Assembly: GCA_021791995.1 (NCBI GenBank)
Contig: JAJYVN010000042.1
Span: 1 to 14,098, forward strand
Reading direction: 5' to 3'
DNA: 14,098 bases
Source of the DNA: Bacillota bacterium
Lineage (GTDB): Bacteria; Bacillota; Sulfobacillia; RBS10-35; JAJYVN01
In this document: positions 6,191 to 13,846 of the stretch, piece by piece
How the letters are laid out: each line of letters starts with the position of its first letter
Position numbering within the stretch: position 1 is the stretch's first letter
The notes under the pieces: generated by a model
Told to the model about the DNA's origin: nothing
Database searches by the model: none
Seen by the model: only the letters and a program-made list of their open reading frames with translations
Made by a program: the position numbers and the translations under genes

Positions 6191-7609
6191 TTACTTCGCG
6201 CTGTCCCACTGCGTGTGGAACACACCGTCCCGATCGACGCGCTGATAGGTGTGCGCACCGAAGTAGTCGCGAAGCCCCTGCAAGAGGTTCGCGGGCAGCC
6301 GCGCGCTCCGGTACGAGTCGACGTACGCCAGCGACGCGCTGGTCGCCGGAATGGGAATACCCGCCTGCACGGCAAGGCTCACGACATATCGCCACTTGTC
6401 TTCGTGGGTGGCGATCACATCACGGAAGTACGGGTCGAGCAACAGGTTCTGCAGGTCCGGAGCCCGACGGAAGGCGTCCTGGATGCGATCGAGCAACTGC
6501 GCCCGAATGATGCATCCACCCTTCCAGATCCGCGCGATCTCAACGGGATCCAAACCAAACGCGTATTGCTGGGACGCGAGCGAGAGCATGGCCATTCCCT
6601 GCGCGTAGCTTGCTACCTTACTGGCATACAGGGCCTGACGAACCCCCTCGATCAGGCGTGCGCGATCCACGGTCGGCTTGTTGGCGGGACCAGGAACAAT
6701 CTGGGAGGCTCGGACGCGCTCCTCCTTCAGCGCCGAAACATTGCGCGCCCACAATCCGGCCGCGATCGTGGGGATCGGGATCCCCAATTCATCCGCCTGC
6801 TGGGAGGTCCACTTTCCGGTACCCTTCTGTCCCGCCTTGTCCAGGATCAAGTCCACAAGGGGACGACCCGTGTCGGGATCCTTGTAGGCCAACACCTTGG
6901 CAGTGATCTCGATGAGATAGGAGTCCAGTTCCCCCTGGTTCCACTCGGCGAACAACTCCGACATCTCACCGGCCTGCATCCCGAGCAGGCCGCTGAGCAT
7001 GGAGTATGCCTCACAAATCAACTGAATATCCCCATATTCAATGCCGTTATGCACCATTTTGACGTAATGGCCAGCCCCGCGCGGACCCAGATAGGTGCAG
7101 CAGGGACCATCCTTCACCTGCGCGGCCACACTGGTCAAAACGGGTTCCAAGGCCGCATAAGCCTCTTTGGGACCGCCCGGCATGATACAGGGCCCCCAGA
7201 GAGCCCCCTCCTCCCCTCCGGAGATACCCGTGCCGAGGAATTGCAGGCTCTTCGCGCTCAACTCCTGCTCACGTCGCACCGTATCCTCGAAGAACGAATT
7301 CCCACCATCCATCACCACATCGCCAGGGGAGAGCAGGGGGATCAGGGTCTCGAGCAGCTTGTCCACGGGAGCGCCCGCCTGCACCATGATGATGATGCGT
7401 CGAGGACGCTCGAGCGCCTCGACAAATGAAGGAAGATCCTGGAATGCCTTGAGGCCAGTCAGCCCCTTGGCGGGTCCATTCACAAACTCCTCTGTCCGCG
7501 CCCAAGTTCGATTGTACACCGCGATGGAGAAGCCGTGACGCTCAATGTTAAGGGCCAGGTTCGCCCCCATCACGGCCAGGCCGATCAGTCCCACTTGATA
7601 CTTCGGCAA
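6191..7609 (-). CDS. gnd: 6-phosphogluconate dehydrogenase, decarboxylating
   Basis: Catalyses oxidation and decarboxylation of 6-phosphogluconate to ribulose 5-phosphate with reduction of NAD(P)+, the last oxidative step of the pentose phosphate pathway, in the cytosol. From the TTG at 7609 the protein has 472 residues, normal for the long form of the family. Visible motifs are GLIGLAVMGANLALNIERHG (coenzyme-binding start), DGGNSFFEDT (101-110), GTGISGGEEGA (126-136), the catalytic KMVHNGIEYGD block with Lys184, His187, Asn188 and Glu191, GTGKWTSQQADELGIPIPTI, and a C-terminal DSYRSARLPANLLQ with DYFGAHTYQR. Residues after the Rossmann turn read YNRTWART, with Asn-Arg-Thr as in NADP-using enzymes. 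The TTG start is chosen because AGGA lies eight bases upstream. An upstream ATG at 7822 would add a long tail foreign to the family. It is alone in its transcript, divergent from mgsA. Confidence 0.96.
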   Translation of the reverse strand: MPKYQVGLIGLAVMGANLALNIERHGFSIAVYNRTWARTEEFVNGPAKGLTGLKAFQDLPSFVEALERPRRIIIMVQAGAPVDKLLETLIPLLSPGDVVMDGGNSFFEDTVRREQELSAKSLQFLGTGISGGEEGALWGPCIMPGGPKEAYAALEPVLTSVAAQVKDGPCCTYLGPRGAGHYVKMVHNGIEYGDIQLICEAYSMLSGLLGMQAGEMSELFAEWNQGELDSYLIEITAKVLAYKDPDTGRPLVDLILDKAGQKGTGKWTSQQADELGIPIPTIAAGLWARNVSALKEERVRASQIVPGPANKPTVDRARLIEGVRQALYASKVASYAQGMAMLSLASQQYAFGLDPVEIARIWKGGCIIRAQLLDRIQDAFRRAPDLQNLLLDPYFRDVIATHEDKWRYVVSLAVQAGIPIPATSASLAYVDSYRSARLPANLLQGLRDYFGAHTYQRVDRDGVFHTQWDSAK

Positions 7610-7970
7610 CTTGTTCCTGGTTTTATTGGGCCCGCCTTCGGATCGACCGCGTGAGGCCGAGGGAAGGTGGGTCGTCCGCCCGACCAGGTTTCTGCCCCTT
7701 TCAGCCTTCAATTTACCCTCTTCGGGCACAGGCACACAGGCGGACCTACATACACCAGCGGTTCGTCCCCCGTGCCACGACCCAGCCGGACGACCGCGGC
7801 GATTCAATACACACATCATCATATCTCGAACGCTGCTCCGTAACCAGGTGGTTTATATCGAATCCCGCACTTTCCCTGCTCAACCCATGGCCACTAGGTG
7901 AGGCGATCGCCATGCAGCGTCCTCGATGGACAGCGGCGGGACCGGGCCGGGGCCGACCGAATGGCTCCTC
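7610..7970. other. Divergent gnd/mgsA intergenic region, gnd side
   Basis: About 360 bp upstream of gnd with no credible gene on either strand. A TATGAT box on the minus strand (7823-7818) could be a gnd -10 element, but its -35 (TGGTTA, 17 bases away) is poor and would leave a leader of about 200 bases. No riboswitch or other structured leader is evident. The mgsA side is described separately. Confidence 0.4.
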
Positions 7971-8001
7971 GGCGCAGGCAGAGGGGTGATGTGCCTGCGC
8001 C
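7971..8001. promoter_or_regulatory. Perfect 10-bp inverted repeat abutting the mgsA promoter, possible operator
   Basis: GGCGCAGGCA (7971-7980) and TGCCTGCGCC (7992-8001) are exact complements around an 11-base spacer. The right arm ends three bases before the -35 hexamer of the mgsA promoter. No gene on either strand ends here, so a terminator role makes little sense. Centre-to-centre spacing of about 21 bp (two helical turns) would suit a dimeric regulator. Confidence 0.5.
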
Positions 8002-8004
8002 CGT

Positions 8005-8032
8005 TTAACATTCGTGCTGTGATCGATACAAT
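8005..8032 (+). promoter_or_regulatory. mgsA promoter, predicted to start transcription at the ATG
   Basis: TTAACA (8005-8010) and TACAAT (8027-8032) each match the sigma-70 -35 and -10 consensus at five of six positions, with a 16-base spacer. The expected start, about seven bases past the -10 box, falls on 8039, the A of the mgsA ATG. No ribosome-binding sequence lies between, so a leaderless mRNA is predicted. Confidence 0.6.
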
Positions 8033-8038
8033 ACGCCT

Positions 8039-8455
8039 ATGAGAATTGCACTGATCGCGCACGATAAGCTCAAGCCCACGATGATCGAGTTCGTACGGGA
8101 ACACCGCGCGGTTTTCGCGCAACACACCTTGATCGCCACCGGTACCACGGGAAAGTTGGTCTCCGACGCCACCGGTTTGCCCGTTTTCTGCTACCTCTCC
8201 GGACCACTTGGCGGGGACCAACAGATCGGCAGCGAAATCGCCTCCTCGCATGTGGACTGCGTATTCTTTCTGCGTGATCCCCTCACCGCCCATCCACATG
8301 AGCCGGACGTATCCGCACTGTTGCGCCTCTGCGATGTGCGGGCGATTCCTGTCGCCACCAACATCGGTACGGCCAAGGCGCTGATCGCTGCCCTGGCCAC
8401 AGCCAAGACGCATGGGGTGGGTACAGGAGAACAGGAGGCCGAGGGCAAATTCTAG
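8039..8455 (+). CDS. mgsA: Methylglyoxal synthase
   Basis: Converts dihydroxyacetone phosphate to methylglyoxal and phosphate, a bypass that relieves sugar-phosphate build-up by freeing phosphate, at the cost of a toxic aldehyde. The 138-residue protein has the family's full motif set: IALIAHDKLK (3-12), the phosphate-binding LIATGTTGKLV (31-41), SGPLGGDQQIG (54-64) with catalytic Asp60, FFLRDPLTAHPHEPDVSALL with His87 and Asp90 (equivalent to E. coli His98 and Asp101), and IPVATNIGTA. One change is Glu88 where E. coli has Asp in PHDPD. The ATG has no Shine-Dalgarno site; its promoter and a nearby inverted repeat are listed separately. It is divergent from gnd, so two central sugar-phosphate genes share a control region. 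The last 15 or so residues are rich in Gly and Glu and probably disordered. Confidence 0.96.
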   Translation: MRIALIAHDKLKPTMIEFVREHRAVFAQHTLIATGTTGKLVSDATGLPVFCYLSGPLGGDQQIGSEIASSHVDCVFFLRDPLTAHPHEPDVSALLRLCDVRAIPVATNIGTAKALIAALATAKTHGVGTGEQEAEGKF

Positions 8456-8629
8456 TGGATGCCGCCGCAGGGCTCGCATAAGACGGATTCCCCGCTCCAA
8501 CAGTATCCACCGTTCAGCGCAGCACCGTCAGACACTGCACGGTCGAACGCTGATCGGAGCCAAGCGCAGTCTCGTCACCCCAGCGGCAGATGCGGTCGAT
8601 CGGTCGCGGCACTCGGCCGCGGGAACATC

Positions 8630-8651
8630 GCGGGCGTGCTCCAGTGCCCGC
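8630..8651 (+). promoter_or_regulatory. Small hairpin just before the FAD oxidoreductase ribosome site
   Basis: GCGGGC (8630-8635) pairs with GCCCGC (8646-8651) around a 10-base loop and ends one base before the GAGGA ribosome site (8653-8657). It could affect translation of the next gene or be the weak end of the mgsA transcript. The stem is only 6 bp, so chance is a real alternative. Confidence 0.25.
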
Positions 8652-8667
8652 CGAGGAAGTGGTGTCA

Positions 8668-10173
8668 TTGGCAGACGTCTTAATCTATGGTGGAGAACCG
8701 GGGGGTGTCGCAGCCGCGCTTGCGGTTGCTCGCCACTCGGATCCGGGTACAGAAGTCGTCCTTTGTTTTCCGGAACGAATGGCTGGAGGGACGTGCACCT
8801 CGGGGGGGCTCACGGAGTGGGATCGCCGTTTATGGATGCGTGCGGGACGGCGAGCGGATCCGCAAGGTGGAAGCTTCGCTCGCTGGCTCGAGCGGTATGG
8901 AGCCCATTTCTCCTCCTCCAACTTCGCTCGGGGGCTGACCGAAGAGTTGTGCCAAGCGGGCGTCACAGTCCTTGCCGGCGTGGATATTGAGGCCGTTGCT
9001 ACGGCCGGGCGCCCCACCCGGCCCCGGCGCACCAAGCAGCCCTCCCCCCCCACAACCGTGCACGCGGTGCGCCTACGCCGCCTCGCGGACCAAAACGGAG
9101 AGACGACATGGTCCGACGAAACAATGGAACTATCGGCACACCTATTCGTGGATGCCTCGACCACCGGACGCCTGGCTCGTCTCGCCGGCCTTCCCGCAGC
9201 CGTGGGACGGGAGGACTGGAATCCCGACCGGCGCCAGATGGCCGCGAGCCTGCTTTTCGCGGTACAAGGCATCGACTGGGATGCACTGGCATCCGCGCGT
9301 GATGACACGGGTCGTCCCGTATGGGGCACCGGGCAGGATGGAGCCCATCGGCTGTTTTGGGGCGGCCAGTCCGTAGTGACAAGCGACGGCGGGATTGCCG
9401 CCTTTCACACAACCCATCCGCACTTTCGCCTCGGCAGCATCCGCGCCGTGGAAACCGAATCGGACTGGTTTTGGCTGCAGGGATTGCTAATCTTCGGCGT
9501 CGACGGACGGATGCGCCGCTACGACGAGGGATCCCCGAGCGAGGTCGAGCTTTATCCTGCCAACGCGCTCCATGTTGATAGTGGCCTAGCTGCCGCGCGC
9601 GAAATCGTCGCCTCCCCCGATCTCCTGGGCGCACTGCGCCAACTCCCTGGTTGGAGCACCGTTCAAATCGGACGCGACGCCCATGATGAGGTGATCTCCG
9701 CGGAATCGCTCTATCTGCGAGAAACGATCCACACGCGTGGGCCATCGGGCTTTGCCGTCACGGGGGATGACGTCAGCGGAGCTGGATCATCTCCCGCTGA
9801 GGGTAAGGACGCCCGCCATTACTCCCGACGTATCGGTCTCGGCTTTTACTGGATGGAGAATGTCGGCTACATGGGGCATGAAAATGTGCCGACGCCCGGA
9901 GCGGCCACGAACCCCTGCTATCTGCCGCTCGATGTCCTGCTCGCCCCGCCTGTGGAAAACCTCCTGCTCCCCGGCTATGCCGCATCGGTCGATTCAAGGG
10001 CCTGGTGGTCGATGCGCGCCCAGCCAAACCTCTGTGTCTTGGGCGATGCCGCAGGCGTCACAGCCGCCCTTGCTCTGCATGAGGGGAAGAGCCCCCTGCA
10101 ATTTGGCAACTCCCAAGTTGCCGCACTCCAGTCATGGCTACAAGGAGAAGGAGCCATTCTGGAGAAGTGGTGA
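8668..10173 (+). CDS. FAD-dependent oxidoreductase (FAD_oxidored family)
   Basis: A 501-residue flavoprotein of the type often found beside glycosidases and sugar dehydrogenases. It opens with ADVLIYGGEPGGVAAALAVA, the Rossmann GxxPGGVAAA dinucleotide-binding loop, followed by GGTCTSGGLTEWD, typical of this family's flavin pocket. HLFVDASTTGRLARLAGLP in the first half and LCVLGDAAGVTAALALHEGK near the end are the other FAD-contacting motifs. A Pro/Arg-rich stretch (RPTRPRRTKQPSPP, about residues 113-126) looks like a surface insertion. The TTG at 8668 is preferred because GAGGA lies ten bases upstream and the Rossmann strand begins at once; GTG codons at 8659 and 8662 are alternatives too close to that site. 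It is followed 22 bases later by a Gfo/Idh/MocA gene in the same direction, probably one operon. The substrate is unknown; oxidation of a sugar or polyol is plausible. Confidence 0.85.
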   Translation: MADVLIYGGEPGGVAAALAVARHSDPGTEVVLCFPERMAGGTCTSGGLTEWDRRLWMRAGRRADPQGGSFARWLERYGAHFSSSNFARGLTEELCQAGVTVLAGVDIEAVATAGRPTRPRRTKQPSPPTTVHAVRLRRLADQNGETTWSDETMELSAHLFVDASTTGRLARLAGLPAAVGREDWNPDRRQMAASLLFAVQGIDWDALASARDDTGRPVWGTGQDGAHRLFWGGQSVVTSDGGIAAFHTTHPHFRLGSIRAVETESDWFWLQGLLIFGVDGRMRRYDEGSPSEVELYPANALHVDSGLAAAREIVASPDLLGALRQLPGWSTVQIGRDAHDEVISAESLYLRETIHTRGPSGFAVTGDDVSGAGSSPAEGKDARHYSRRIGLGFYWMENVGYMGHENVPTPGAATNPCYLPLDVLLAPPVENLLLPGYAASVDSRAWWSMRAQPNLCVLGDAAGVTAALALHEGKSPLQFGNSQVAALQSWLQGEGAILEKW

Positions 10174-10195
10174 TCGAGGCCTCACGCGGAAGGGA

Positions 10196-11173
10196 ATGGT
10201 GCCTGTGGCCGTTCGGATTGCCTTCATCGGGTGCGGCGGTGCCGGATCGGCCCATCGCCGGAACGTCGCGGCTATCGCTGACGCGCAGATCGTAGCGGTG
10301 AGCGACATCGACCCTCGTCGTGCGACGTCGGCGGGCAACGAGCACGGTTGTCCTTCCTTCACGGACTGGAGGGAGATGCTGGGGTCGGTCCAGGCCCACG
10401 CGGTGTATGTGGCGGTTCCGCCGACCGAGCACGGCCCGGTGGAGCGTGCGGTGCTTGAGATGGGTGCCGCACTTTACGTGGAAAAGCCGTTGGCGCTCAA
10501 CAAGCGCATTCCAGCACAGATCAGCCATGTCATCGCGGAGCGGGGTGCCATTGCCACGGCAGGCTACCAACTTCGCTATGCCGCAAGCACCGACGCGGTG
10601 CGGGGTTGGTTGCAGGAGCGTCGGGTTGGCATGATCAATGCCTTCTATTACACGAGTCTACCTCCCACACCCTGGTGGCGGGATACCTCCCTCTCGGGGG
10701 GACAGACGGTGGAACAGACCACGCACATGATTGACCTCATCCGCTATCTGGGCGGAGAGGTCGCGGAGATCACCTCCCGCAGCGCACTGCGTCTACTCGC
10801 AGATACCCCAGGAATGAAGACCGACGACGTGGCAGCCCACCTGATGCGCCTCGAGGGGGGTGCCATCGCCACGCTTGTTCAGACGTGCGCCCTGACGAAC
10901 CACGGTGGCATGGGCCTCGAGATCATTGCAGGGGGAGACCTCATCCACTGGCGTCCAGAGCGTGCCGTCCTGCTCTCCAAGGGCGAGGAAACGGTAGTGC
11001 GGGATGCGGCGGATCCGATGGCGACCGCCGACCGGGCCTTCGTCACCGCCGTGGCGACCAGGGATCCTTCGATGTTGCGCTGCACCTATGACGATGCGCG
11101 CGCAACCCTCGCAGTCACGTTGGACGCCGCCCGATCCCGTCGCGGGGAGGGGGCGGCGCCCAACAGAGAATAG
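10196..11173 (+). CDS. Gfo/Idh/MocA family NAD(P)-dependent dehydrogenase
   Basis: A protein of about 325 residues in the sugar/inositol dehydrogenase family, which moves hydride between NAD(P) and a sugar hydroxyl in the cytosol. VRIAFIGCGGAGSAHRRNVA is the Rossmann glycine loop. AVPPTEHGPVERAVLEMGAA leads to YVEKPLA, whose Lys97 is the conserved EKP lysine. The second domain has GGQTVEQTTHMIDLIRYLGG with His177 and Asp180, the usual catalytic pair, so it should be active. Three starts are close together: ATG 10196, GTG 10199 and GTG 10205. The ribosome site AAGGGA (10190-10195) touches the ATG and is nine bases from the last GTG, which may be the true start. It lies 22 bases after the FAD oxidoreductase gene and probably shares its transcript. 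It faces the minus-strand Gfo/Idh/MocA gene with only 21 bp between stop codons. Confidence 0.92.
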   Translation: MVPVAVRIAFIGCGGAGSAHRRNVAAIADAQIVAVSDIDPRRATSAGNEHGCPSFTDWREMLGSVQAHAVYVAVPPTEHGPVERAVLEMGAALYVEKPLALNKRIPAQISHVIAERGAIATAGYQLRYAASTDAVRGWLQERRVGMINAFYYTSLPPTPWWRDTSLSGGQTVEQTTHMIDLIRYLGGEVAEITSRSALRLLADTPGMKTDDVAAHLMRLEGGAIATLVQTCALTNHGGMGLEIIAGGDLIHWRPERAVLLSKGEETVVRDAADPMATADRAFVTAVATRDPSMLRCTYDDARATLAVTLDAARSRRGEGAAPNRE

Positions 11174-11194
11174 GCCTGCACTCTGCGGCACCGA

Positions 11195-12256
11195 TCACAC
11201 CGCGGGGATCTCGATCGCTACTTCGCGGCCCAGCGCAGCCGATCGGTAGATCCCGTCGATCATCGCCTCGCTATGGAGGATGTCCTCCCCCGGTAGCGGG
11301 TTCGGGATCTCCCCGCGCACCGCCCGCGCGAAGGACTCCACCTTCTGCAACTGCTGATCCGACCCGCCCTCGGCGGAAAGGTCTGTATGCGCCATTACGC
11401 CATCGTGATCGTGGAAGATACGACGCTCCGAGAGATTCAACCCGCCCTCGGTCCCAAGGAATAGGGTGGGACCCAGGCTCTCCATATGCATTGCCCATGC
11501 AATGCGGAAGCTATAGGTGATCCCTCCCTCCAACCGGATGAAGGCCGCGCCGAAGTCCTCCACGCTAAAGTCCGTATGGTGGAAGGTGCCCCCCCAACCG
11601 CCCGATCGGTAGGTCGGAGAGGTGCCGAAAAAGCCCGAGGTGTAGGCCGAGACGGTCAGGGGCCGCGGATTACCAAGCGCATACATCACCGTATCGATCG
11701 AGTAGCAGCCAATATCCAGAATGGCCCCGCCACCTGCGGTTTCGCGTCGCACAAAGCTGCCACCAGGTATGCCGTGCCGGCGCCCTCCGCCGGACTCCAC
11801 GTAATAAACCTTGCCTAGTTCTCCAGAGGAAACGATCCGCCGAGCCAAAATGGTCTCTGGGGCATAGCGCGACTGGAAACCAATTGTCAGCATTCGATTC
11901 GAACGCCGACTCTGACGCACCATCTCCACCGCTTCCGCCAGTGTGACCGCCATGGGTTTCTCGAGCAGCACATGCTTACCCGCCCGTAGGGCATCCATCG
12001 TCGGGAGGTAGTGCGCCGCGTTAAAGGTGCAGATGTCGACGGCATCCAAATCCATCGTCAGCATCTCACGATAGTCGGTGAACGCCTGCGCCCCCGCGAA
12101 TCCGTAGCGGTCAATGAAGCCCTGTGCGCGATCCGGAACGACGTCCGCGACACCAACCACGTGGACCCACGGGACGCGCTTATATCGTTCCGCATGGACC
12201 CCAGCAATGCCACCGGACCCAATGAACCCGATCCGTATCTCTTGTGTGGTGGACAT
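11195..12256 (-). CDS. Gfo/Idh/MocA family dehydrogenase, Tyr-type active site
   Basis: A 353-residue sugar-dehydrogenase-family protein. The Rossmann start is RIGFIGSGGIAGVHAERYKR, and HVLLEKPMAVTLAEAVEMV carries the conserved Lys100. The second-domain motif is GGGAILDIGCYSIDTVMYAL. Where many members have His after the Gly-x pair, this one has Tyr185, with Asp188 following, as in the glucose-fructose oxidoreductase-like branch. The chemistry is still expected to be NAD(P)-dependent oxidation or reduction of a sugar. The ATG at 12256 is chosen because AGGGA lies about seven bases upstream and the Rossmann strand begins eight residues in. It converges on the plus-strand Gfo/Idh/MocA gene and is quite different from it in sequence, so the two probably act on different substrates or steps. 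I see no clear terminator in the 21-bp gap. Confidence 0.93.
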   Translation of the reverse strand: MSTTQEIRIGFIGSGGIAGVHAERYKRVPWVHVVGVADVVPDRAQGFIDRYGFAGAQAFTDYREMLTMDLDAVDICTFNAAHYLPTMDALRAGKHVLLEKPMAVTLAEAVEMVRQSRRSNRMLTIGFQSRYAPETILARRIVSSGELGKVYYVESGGGRRHGIPGGSFVRRETAGGGAILDIGCYSIDTVMYALGNPRPLTVSAYTSGFFGTSPTYRSGGWGGTFHHTDFSVEDFGAAFIRLEGGITYSFRIAWAMHMESLGPTLFLGTEGGLNLSERRIFHDHDGVMAHTDLSAEGGSDQQLQKVESFARAVRGEIPNPLPGEDILHSEAMIDGIYRSAALGREVAIEIPAV

Positions 12257-12510
12257 CAACAATCCCTGGCACGACACATGTCCAACCATGCGCCCGTCCG
12301 CCGGGCCAGGTTTCGCCCCTTCCGAACCGATATTCGCCCCCTGCAGGGTCTCGGTATGGCGGACTTGGCGACCGTAGCCACCTACGGGTGTTTGGCCTGC
12401 TCCCGCTAACAGCCCCTATCGTGCTTCCATCTCCGCACGTACGCACCTGCTGACCATCCCATGGACAAACACGATGGGTACGTTCGAAGGCAATCGGCTC
12501 GCCGCGCAAG
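12257..12510. other. Intergenic region upstream of the minus-strand Gfo/Idh/MocA gene
   Basis: About 250 bp between that gene and the terminator of the second LPXTG gene. Open frames here are short and Arg/Pro-rich, with no family resemblance. It should contain the dehydrogenase promoter on the minus strand, but I cannot point to a convincing -35/-10 pair. Confidence 0.4.
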
Positions 12511-12558
12511 CAGAAAAAGAGAGACGCGTGCGCCGAGGTGAACTCGCCCGCACGCGTC
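12511..12558 (-). terminator. Intrinsic terminator of the second LPXTG gene
   Basis: GACGCGTGCG (12523-12532) and CGCACGCGTC (12549-12558) form a perfect 10-bp stem, extended inside by CGAG/CTCG around a GTGAA loop. Read on the minus strand, the hairpin is followed by TCTCTTTTTCTG, a clear T-run (plus-strand A-run at 12514-12519). It lies 27 bases after the LPXTG gene's stop codon. Confidence 0.9.
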
Positions 12559-12585
12559 CACGAACCTCCGGATCCAATCCAAGCA

Positions 12586-13620
12586 TCAACCCTGTGCCCG
12601 ACGCCCTCCGCGGAGAAGCAACCCAACGCCCGCTAGCAGTGTCAAGGCCCCAGCCAACGGAACGAGCGGCCCTTCGCCCGTCTTCGGGATGGTGGTCTTC
12701 TTGCTCGTCGAGGACGACGCCGCACTGGACGACGTGGTCGTCGTGGCAGCGGTGGACGAGGATGCCGTCGTTGCCTTGCTGGTCGACGACGTCGTGGTCG
12801 CGGCTGTCGACGAGGATGTGGTCGCGGCTGTCGACGTCGTCGATGCAGTCGTGCCGGTCGCCGAAAGGGCTCCCGTACCTACCGTGAAGTCGCGAAAACC
12901 GACATCCGTCGGGGTCTTGGTCCCGCCGCCCTGCCCCGCATACACCCCCGTATCGGCTACCTGCAGGGTGGTATCGGCCGCGGTTCCAATGAGGTTCCAG
13001 GTCGAACCGTTGGTGCTGTAATAGCCGCTGTACGTAGTCCCGTCTTTGGTGAGCCGCAGCCACATCGGGTAATCCGCCGAATTACAGGCGGCTGCACTCA
13101 GGGTGGTCTCATTCACCGACGATGCCGAGCCCGCCCCCTGCGACTGCGACCCATTGATCTCCCATTGCAGCGCAAGCGTGCAGGTCGAAGCCTGGTCCAG
13201 CACGCGCATCCAGTTGGTGTAGTTCTGCCAGGCAATGAGGGACCCTTCCTGGTACGTGGGTAGCGCCGGAGCGGTCGGTGTCCCGAGGGATGTTCCGAAC
13301 CAGGTGACCTGCACATTTACCGTCCAGTTGGCACTGGAGGCAACCGGTTGCAGGACCACGTTGTGGACGGTCGTCGCCCATGAACTGGTTGGTGCGGTCT
13401 CCGTGGGAAGCGTGAGCCATCCCGCATTCTTGGTCATGGAAAGGTTACCATCCGGACTCAGGACCGTCCAAATGCTGGTATTCAACGTCCCTTTCGTAAA
13501 CGTACTCGACACCGGACCACTCGCTGCGGCGGCCTGCCCCAAGCCAAATGCGAGCGCCCCAGCAGTGAGCGTCCCAGCCAGAGCCAGGGCAGAGATCCCC
13601 CGGCGATAACGCGCGTTCAC
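12586..13620 (-). CDS. Second secreted LPXTG-type (IPKTG) protein, paralog of the one at 3991
   Basis: A protein of about 344 residues with the same plan as its paralog: leader RYRRGISALALAGTLTAGAL ending near FGLGQAAAASG, one ConA-like domain, a Ser/Thr/Ala linker, and a C-terminal sorting signal. Shared landmarks are SxFxxGxLNTSIWT, AGWLTL, NVVLQPVASSANWTVNVQ, SLIAWQNYTNWMRV, WLRLTKDGTTYSGYYSTNG and VGFRDFTVGTGALSAT. The sorting motif is IPKTG (311-315), a variant of LPXTG, followed by a hydrophobic stretch and RGGRRAQG. The Cys pair is retained (STCTLA, AACNSA). The GTG at 13620 is chosen because GGAAGGA lies nine bases upstream and it aligns with the paralog's start; an ATG at 13629 touches that ribosome site. 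A TTG near 13665 just after AAAGGAGG would add 15 residues and cannot be excluded. It is divergent from the glycosidase gene and ends at its own terminator. Confidence 0.85.
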   Translation of the reverse strand: MNARYRRGISALALAGTLTAGALAFGLGQAAAASGPVSSTFTKGTLNTSIWTVLSPDGNLSMTKNAGWLTLPTETAPTSSWATTVHNVVLQPVASSANWTVNVQVTWFGTSLGTPTAPALPTYQEGSLIAWQNYTNWMRVLDQASTCTLALQWEINGSQSQGAGSASSVNETTLSAAACNSADYPMWLRLTKDGTTYSGYYSTNGSTWNLIGTAADTTLQVADTGVYAGQGGGTKTPTDVGFRDFTVGTGALSATGTTASTTSTAATTSSSTAATTTSSTSKATTASSSTAATTTTSSSAASSSTSKKTTIPKTGEGPLVPLAGALTLLAGVGLLLRGGRRAQG

Positions 13621-13846
13621 CCCTACCATTCCTTCCCGATATGGAATTAACAGAGAAACGGACAAGATCCTCCTTTCTTCACGCACTGCGGTCTGTACCT
13701 TGGACATTTCTCTACCTCAAGCAGGACTCCTTCGGACGATCCAACGTTGGCCCAATCGAGGCATGCCACCGTCCGGAACCGACTCTTCCGCCAAAGGTAT
13801 TGGCTACGAATGGTCCGAACCCTTCTTCGGAAGGAGTGACCGACCC
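13621..13846. promoter_or_regulatory. Shared divergent promoter region of the IPKTG gene and the glycosidase gene
   Basis: The region contains an AAAGGAGG run on the minus strand near 13670, in addition to the ribosome site actually used by each gene. That extra site before a TTG suggests either a longer N-terminus for the LPXTG protein or a short upstream reading frame. No clear -35/-10 pair was found by eye. Confidence 0.3.

Noticed and set aside
6152..7429. 425-codon plus-strand frame
   Set aside because: It is the antisense of gnd, whose motifs are unmistakable.
7880..8500. 206-codon minus-strand frame
   Set aside because: Antisense of mgsA with no recognisable protein features.
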